Source of the DNA: G963674835 sp963674835
Lineage (GTDB): Bacteria; Planctomycetota; Planctomycetia; Pirellulales; Thermoguttaceae
Assembly (NCBI GenBank): GCA_963674835.2
Contig: CAXXKC010000003.1
Span: 2,976,001 to 3,040,000 of the forward strand
Reading direction: 5' to 3'
DNA: 64,000 nt
Made by a program: the position numbers and the translations under genes. The notes under the pieces are model-generated. The model saw only the letters and a list, made by a program, of their open reading frames with translations, did not search any database and was not told the origin of the DNA. Numbering within the stretch: the first letter of the stretch is position 1; every line of letters starts with the position of its first letter. Positions 59,109 to 64,000 of this stretch are shown one piece after another.

Positions 59109-60212
59109 GTGCAACCTAGTATTGCCTCACGATCTAAGATCCCAATCTTTGGGGTGGTAGCGATATCCCTTGCCGTGGCCCTCGGCTGCGCCCGCGAACG
59201 AATCTACCGGGCCGGCACCCTGCCCACCGAGCTCCAAGCGTCCCCGATCACCAACGTCCAGACGCTCGATCTCTCACATCTGGCCGGACCGCCCGTCAAC
59301 CACGAACTGCTCGAACGCGGCGACCTTGTCGAAGTCTCCATCGCCGCCGGGCTGAGCGCCGATGCCATCACTCGCATCCCCGTCCGCATCGGCGAGGACG
59401 GTGTCGCCTTGCTCCCCGAAGTCGGCTCTGTCTCCCTGGCCGGACTCACGCTCGCCACTGCCGAACAGGCCATCTCGGCCGCATGTACTCAGCGTGGCTT
59501 CTATCGCCAGCCCCAAGTCACCGTCACGCTGCGTGAACAGCGCCGCAACCGTGTCACCGTCGTGGGCGCTGTGAACACGCCGGGCGTTCAAGACCTTCCT
59601 CGAAGTTCAAGCTACCTCCTCGCCGCCATTGTCGCGGCCGGTGGACTTGCCGACGACGCCGGACTGAAAGTGGAGATCCGCGCGCCAACCGGAAACACGA
59701 CACTCGCACAACAGCCTCCCGCCGCCGACAGCACCGGCGTCCAGCTCACCAGCGGCCAGGAACCGATCGACGGCAGCGGCGTGACCTATGTCTGCCTCAA
59801 TCTGGCCGACTCCGTCGCTCGCGGCGATGGCTCTCACTATCTGCCTGATGGCAGCGTCGTGACCGTCGAAAAACGCCAGCCACAGCCGTACCACGTTATT
59901 GGCATGGTCCAAAAACCCGGCCAATTCGACTACCCACTCGACCACAACGTCAACGTCCTTGAGGCGATCGCCCAAGCCGGAGGTGTGTCCAACCTCCTGG
60001 CCGACAAGATCTACGTCATCCGCCCGGAACCCACCGGCGACGAGGATGCAGTGATTCAAATCAGCCTACGAAGTGCCAAACACAAACGCGACGAGAACCT
60101 TCGCCTTCAGCCTGGCGATGTCGTCAGCGTGGAACAAACGCCCGCCACCATGGTGATCGACCTGCTCCGCGCCTTGCCGTTGAACGTCGGCGCCACGGTA
60201 CCGGTCTTCTAG
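59109..60212 (+). CDS. Wza-like outer-membrane polysaccharide export lipoprotein
   Basis: 367 residues. The GTG at 59109 gives a lipoprotein signal with lipobox VALGC (C27). A polysaccharide-export (Poly_export) domain follows (about 60-150; LERGDLVEVSIAAGL, IPVRIGEDGVALLPEVGSV), then two SLBB repeats (about 160-200, 280-320; VTVVGAVNTPGVQDL and YHVIGMVQKPGQFDYPL). It forms the outer-membrane channel for EPS. The open frame begins at TTG 59037, but that N-terminus is not a signal. It is adjacent to the Wzc-like gene. Confidence 0.9.
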   Translation: MQPSIASRSKIPIFGVVAISLAVALGCARERIYRAGTLPTELQASPITNVQTLDLSHLAGPPVNHELLERGDLVEVSIAAGLSADAITRIPVRIGEDGVALLPEVGSVSLAGLTLATAEQAISAACTQRGFYRQPQVTVTLREQRRNRVTVVGAVNTPGVQDLPRSSSYLLAAIVAAGGLADDAGLKVEIRAPTGNTTLAQQPPAADSTGVQLTSGQEPIDGSGVTYVCLNLADSVARGDGSHYLPDGSVVTVEKRQPQPYHVIGMVQKPGQFDYPLDHNVNVLEAIAQAGGVSNLLADKIYVIRPEPTGDEDAVIQISLRSAKHKRDENLRLQPGDVVSVEQTPATMVIDLLRALPLNVGATVPVF

Positions 60213-60239
60213 CGATACCTCACCGAAACAACTCGCCGC

Positions 60240-62525
60240 ATGCAACCGAAACCGCAAACCGCTGCGAAGCCATCCACTGAGATCAACATCGCGCAGGAAG
60301 CGCTTCGCTTTCTGCGGATGCTCCGACATCGCTGGAAGCTCATCGCCCTGGCCCTCGTCATCGCCGCGTCGCTCGGAAGCCTCTACTACACAACCACCCA
60401 GCGGATCTACCAGTCTAGGGCAACCCTCCTCGTACAGCAAAACCAGCCGGAGAACTGGACCAAGCAGGCCGGTGACGTATTCGTCAAGGACCTCATGGAA
60501 ACCTACCGCAACATGCTCACCAGCGATGCGGTCCTCAACGCAGCCATCCAGACCCTCCCCGAGCAAGGCCGCGTCGACCTGGCCGAATATCCCTCCGACA
60601 CTTGGCAAGTCGCCCTGCGCAAGAACCTCCAGGTAACTCTCATCCGCAAGACCAACATCCTCGAAATCTCCTACTACTCCAAGAGCCCCACCGCCGCGGC
60701 GGCGGTAGTCGACAACGTCGTGTCGGCCTACCTCAAGTTCATGGACAAGCTCCACCTCAGCACCGCGCGGGAAATGCTCGACATCCTCACTCGCGAAAAG
60801 GTCAACCTCGAGAAGGGCATCAATACCAAAGAAACCGAATTGCTCACCCTCAAACAGCAAATCGGTGACGTCATCCTCCGCGAAGGCGACAGCTACGTAA
60901 GCATGCTCGCCAAGGCGCTCGAAGGCGACTTCCAATTGCTGCGCCAGGCGCGCGCCGCCAAGCTCGATGCCGAGTCCCAGTGGAAGGCCCTCGAAACGGC
61001 TATCCGCAACGGCGACGATCTCCAACAGTACACGCTCGCTCTCATGCCCAAAGACAATCAACCCGGCGTGCAGAAGCGGCTCGGACCCGACAGCGCCATG
61101 CTGTCCCGCGTTTGCCAGCAGCTCCTCGACGACACGGCCCAACTGCGCATCGCGCAGGCCCGCTACGGACCCGCCCATTCCAAGGTCCGCGAACTCACCG
61201 ACAAGGTCCGAATGGCCGAAGAGCTCGTGCGCAAGGTTCAGTTGGGCGTCAACGCCGAAATGCTCGGCACCACCAACGAAGAGCTGGCCACCGTCCTCCG
61301 CCGCGCCGCCCGGCAGCAATATCAAGTGGCCGTCGAGTACGAAGACCTTGTCGCCGGCAGCTACGAGCTGAAGAAACGCATGGCCATGGACGTCCAGAAC
61401 AACCTGGCCCGCCTCGATGTGCTCAATCGTGACCTCGATCGGATGTACAACTCCCTCGATGTTCTCACCGAACAGATCAAGGGAATCGAGATCGGCAAAG
61501 ACAACGGCATGCTCGGTACCGTCATCCTCAGCAGCCCCCAAGTCCCCACCAAGCCCGTCAAGCCCTCCCTCATGATCGTCGCCTTCGTGTCGCTCGTGCT
61601 CGGGCTTGGCGGAGGCATCGCCGCCGCCTATCTGATCGATATGCTCGACGACCGCTTCGGATCGGTCGACGAAATGCGGCTCCAACTCGGCGACATCCCC
61701 GTCCTGGCCATGATTCGCCGCCTCGAATCCCTTGGAGAATCGGGCATCGAATGCGTGCAGACCTTCGCGCGGCCCAACGACGTCGCCACCGAAGCCTTCC
61801 GCACGCTCCGTACCGCACTCTCTCTGGTCAGCGACGGCGCGCGCACCATCTCGGTCTCCAGCAGCGAACCGGGTGATGGCAAGACCACCGTCATCGCCAA
61901 CCTCGCCGTCGCCATGGCGCAGTCCGGTAAGAAGACTCTCCTCATCGACGCCGACATCCGCCGCCCGCGGCTCACACCCCTGCTCAACCTCCGCGGCTAT
62001 GCCGGCCTCACTACCATCCTGCACCAACACGGCCCCGTCGGCGATGCCGTTCCCGATTGCCTGTGCGCCGGCCTGATGCCCTCGCTCGACGTCATCCCGT
62101 CGGGCCCCCGCTCCGCCAACGCTGCCGAACTACTCACCGGCGAGCGTCTCCCCGATCTCCTCGCATGGGCCGAGTCGCAATACGATTACGTCTTCGTCGA
62201 CGGCCCGCCGGCGTTCGTCAGCGACGTAGCGATCATCGGTCGTCTGGCCGACGGTGTTGTGCTCGTCATCCGCCCCGACAAGAACCGCCGACGCACCGTC
62301 ATCCGCGCCGTCGAAGGACTCACCACGCTCGGCGTCAACCTCTTCGGATTGGTCCTCAACCACTTCTCGTCCGACGAAGGCAAGTACGGCTACAACTACG
62401 AGTACCGCTACGACTACAACTACGGCTACGGCCACGACGACTCCACCCCGAAACAGGAGGCCGAAACCATCGACGCCGACGAGTCCGTGACGCAGCCTGT
62501 TCCGATAATGCGACGCTCGGCCTGA
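60240..62525 (+). CDS. Wzc-like chain-length regulator / BY-kinase
   Basis: 761 residues. The Wzz-type periplasmic part is bounded by membrane helices at about 32-52 and 440-468, with coiled-coil segments in between (about 180-420). The cytoplasmic BY-kinase has Walker A SSEPGDGKTTV (about 541-551), Walker A-prime TLLIDADIRRPRL and Walker B VFVDGPPAF. The C-terminal tail is Tyr-rich, about eight alternating Tyr near 716-735 (YGYNYEYRYDYNYGYG), the autophosphorylation cluster. It couples export and chain length to phosphorylation. A family A repeat starts at its stop codon. Confidence 0.93.
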   Translation: MQPKPQTAAKPSTEINIAQEALRFLRMLRHRWKLIALALVIAASLGSLYYTTTQRIYQSRATLLVQQNQPENWTKQAGDVFVKDLMETYRNMLTSDAVLNAAIQTLPEQGRVDLAEYPSDTWQVALRKNLQVTLIRKTNILEISYYSKSPTAAAAVVDNVVSAYLKFMDKLHLSTAREMLDILTREKVNLEKGINTKETELLTLKQQIGDVILREGDSYVSMLAKALEGDFQLLRQARAAKLDAESQWKALETAIRNGDDLQQYTLALMPKDNQPGVQKRLGPDSAMLSRVCQQLLDDTAQLRIAQARYGPAHSKVRELTDKVRMAEELVRKVQLGVNAEMLGTTNEELATVLRRAARQQYQVAVEYEDLVAGSYELKKRMAMDVQNNLARLDVLNRDLDRMYNSLDVLTEQIKGIEIGKDNGMLGTVILSSPQVPTKPVKPSLMIVAFVSLVLGLGGGIAAAYLIDMLDDRFGSVDEMRLQLGDIPVLAMIRRLESLGESGIECVQTFARPNDVATEAFRTLRTALSLVSDGARTISVSSSEPGDGKTTVIANLAVAMAQSGKKTLLIDADIRRPRLTPLLNLRGYAGLTTILHQHGPVGDAVPDCLCAGLMPSLDVIPSGPRSANAAELLTGERLPDLLAWAESQYDYVFVDGPPAFVSDVAIIGRLADGVVLVIRPDKNRRRTVIRAVEGLTTLGVNLFGLVLNHFSSDEGKYGYNYEYRYDYNYGYGHDDSTPKQEAETIDADESVTQPVPIMRRSA

Positions 62526-62615
62526 AGCGCATCCAGCGTATGTGTAGCGTGTGCTTCCCTTTTGAAACCGTGGAAACACGCCGCCACAAACGCCACAGTT
62601 AAGGGCGACTCGCAC
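62525..62615 (+). repeat. Dispersed fold-back repeat family A, copy 3 (diverged)
   Basis: About 91 bp, with TGTAGCGTGTGCTTCCCTTT and GAAACCGTGGAAACACGCCG, then ACGCCACAGTTAAGGGCGAC, clearly related to copies 1 and 2 but with about a quarter of positions changed. The inverted arms are partly preserved (TGTAGCGT against ACGCCACA, one mismatch). It begins on the last base of the Wzc-like stop codon and lies between that gene and the O-antigen-ligase gene. Confidence 0.78.
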
Positions 62616-62640
62616 AAGGCTCGCTCTTCCCATCCACATG

Positions 62641-64000
62641 AAAGACCTCTCGCCGGCAAACGCCCTCCTGCTTCGTTGCGTCGACGGCCTGCTGGCGGCG
62701 GCCCTCTTCGGCGTGCCCTTACTCATGGGCGGGCGTCAGGCCCTCGGCCACCTCGCGATCGTCCTCATCGCTATCGCCGCCGCAGCGGCTTGGTGCCTCC
62801 ACCAGGCACTATCCCGCCAGGGCGGCTGGTCTTGGTCCGGTGCCGAAATCCTCCTCGCTGCCGCTGTTCTCCTCGTCGGTGCCCAATTGCTCCCCTTGCG
62901 TCCCGCGCTGATCCAAACGCTCTCGCCCCGACTCTACGAAATCCTTCCTCAGTGGTCGCCTGCGACTGCCCCAACCGACCGTTTCGGCGTGTGGTCCTGC
63001 CTCTCCTTGACCCCGGCCGATACCCGAAACTCCCTGATCCTCTTGATCGCCTTCGCCATACTCTTCCTCGTCGCTGCTCAGCGGATGCGCGAATTGGGCG
63101 ACGTCGAACGCATTCTTCGTTGGATAGCCGTCGCCGGCACGCTCATGGCCGCGTTCGGCCTCGTGCAGTACCTCGCCGGCAACGGCAAGTTCTTCTGGTT
63201 CTACGAGCATCCCTTCTCCACGGCGTCCCGCGACGTCAAAGGTAGCTTCACCAATCGCAACCACTTTGCCCATTTCGTCGTCCTGGCAATCGCTCCACTC
63301 GTGTGGTGGATTCACACCACCTGGTTCCGCCACTCCGCAGCCCGCTCCCACGAGGCCGGTTTTCCACCGCGGCGAAACACCAATGCCGAATTCCTCCTCG
63401 CCGCGCTCGGCCTGTCCGCCTTTGCCGTGCTCATGTCCCTGTCGCGAGGCGGGATCGCCGTCCTCTTCCTCAGCACAGTCCTCGGCGTCCTGCTCCTCTA
63501 TCGAGGCTCCCTGCTCGACAGAAAGACCGTCCTCTTCTTCGCCGCCACCGCTGCGCTCGTCATCGCCGGCCTCGGCGTCTACGGCTATCATCTCGTCGCC
63601 AACCGCATCGACGACTTCCAATCGTTCGAACAGCTCGATGCCCTTCAGCAACGAACCAATCTTTGGCGCGCCGATCTCGCCGCCGCTGCCGATTTTCATT
63701 GGCTAGGCACCGGCGTCGGCAGCCATGTCGAAGTCAATCCCCTGTATCTCCCCGACGACGACATCTCCCAGAATCTCCGCTACACCCACGCCGAAAATGG
63801 CTACTTGCAGGTCCTCATGGAAACCGGCATTGCCGGCCTGCTGCTGACCCTTGCAGCAATCGCCTTGCTCACTTGGTGGTGCTTGCCGGTCTTGTATCGC
63901 GGCATCTCCCGCCGCACCCTCCTATGTTACGTTGGCATCGTGCCGTCGCTTGCGGCCAACCTGGCGCACTCCTTCGTCGATTTCGTCTGGTACGTTCCCG
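62641..64000 (+). CDS. O-antigen ligase / Wzy_C family membrane protein, 3' end beyond window
   Basis: 453 codons are visible without a stop; the gene runs off the right edge. ATG 62641 is the first start after the family A repeat. Membrane helices are predicted from residue 10 onward. The Wzy_C/WaaL core contains KGSFTNRNHFAHFVVLAIAP (about 200-219) and LMSLSRGGIAVLFLSTVLG (about 267-285), and near the right edge ANLAHSFVDFVWYVP. Such proteins polymerise or ligate O-antigen/EPS chains in the periplasm. With the other Wzy-like protein, there are two polymerase/ligase candidates. Confidence 0.88.

Noticed and set aside
60066..62030. 654-codon minus-strand open frame opposite the Wzc-like gene
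   Set aside because: The plus-strand protein has clear BY-kinase motifs; the minus frame has no recognisable domain.
1..64000. CRISPR arrays, tRNA and rRNA genes, transposases, phage genes
   Set aside because: No evenly spaced repeat-spacer array, no recognisable tRNA or rRNA segment, and no transposase or phage protein among the translated frames.

Overview
The window looks like chromosome of a high-GC, free-living planctomycete-like bacterium (Planctomycetota or a near relative), probably an anaerobe or facultative anaerobe. The signs are a PEP-CTERM protein, a Tat-exported sugar-isomerase-like protein, large secreted glycoside hydrolases, dispersed palindromic repeats, anaerobe-type proteins (MinD/ferredoxin ATPases, NifX-like proteins, DUF1638, DUF3795, a B12 radical-SAM enzyme) and a long exopolysaccharide (EPS) locus. 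The lineage is inferred from gene content only. I saw no rRNA, tRNA, CRISPR array, transposase or phage gene.

Layout. (1) 1-4180, minus strand: a sigma-54 regulator followed by a tightly overlapping operon of two NifX-like proteins, a DUF5320 protein, TrmO and two MinD-type ferredoxin ATPases. It resembles the 'orange protein' (ORP) system of sulfate reducers. Two matching palindromes and a -24/-12 promoter lie in front of it. (2) 4.5-9.4 kb: a methyltransferase, a DUF1638 protein, a B12-binding radical-SAM enzyme and a PEP-CTERM protein. (3) 9.5-16.5 kb: a ThDP 2-oxoacid decarboxylase, an ADP-forming acyl-CoA synthetase, a Tat-exported isomerase-like protein and two small proteins. (4) 16.9-25.7 kb: carbohydrate use (beta-helix protein, sugar transporter, GH36-like and GH106-like enzymes). 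(5) 25.8-31.3 kb: aromatic amino acids (class II DAHP synthase, tryptophanase-like lyase, aromatic amino-acid decarboxylase, LysE-type exporter). (6) 31.4-34.7 kb: a two-subunit ATP-citrate-lyase-like enzyme whose citrate-synthase domain has an altered active site. (7) 35.5-64 kb, all plus strand: a Wzx/Wzy-type EPS locus with initiating transferase, glycosyltransferases, sugar-nucleotide enzymes, flippase, two polymerase/ligase-like proteins, a heparinase-like lyase, Wza-like export lipoprotein and Wzc-like kinase. The last gene runs off the window.

Three dispersed repeat families connect otherwise unrelated loci. Family A is a roughly 90-bp fold-back found downstream of three genes, and in two cases it starts on the stop codon. 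Family B is a roughly 102-bp, nearly identical leader in front of two unrelated genes. Family C is a GC-rich palindrome that in one case supplies the last codons and stop of a gene. Intergenic gaps are mostly divergent promoter regions without recognisable RNA genes.
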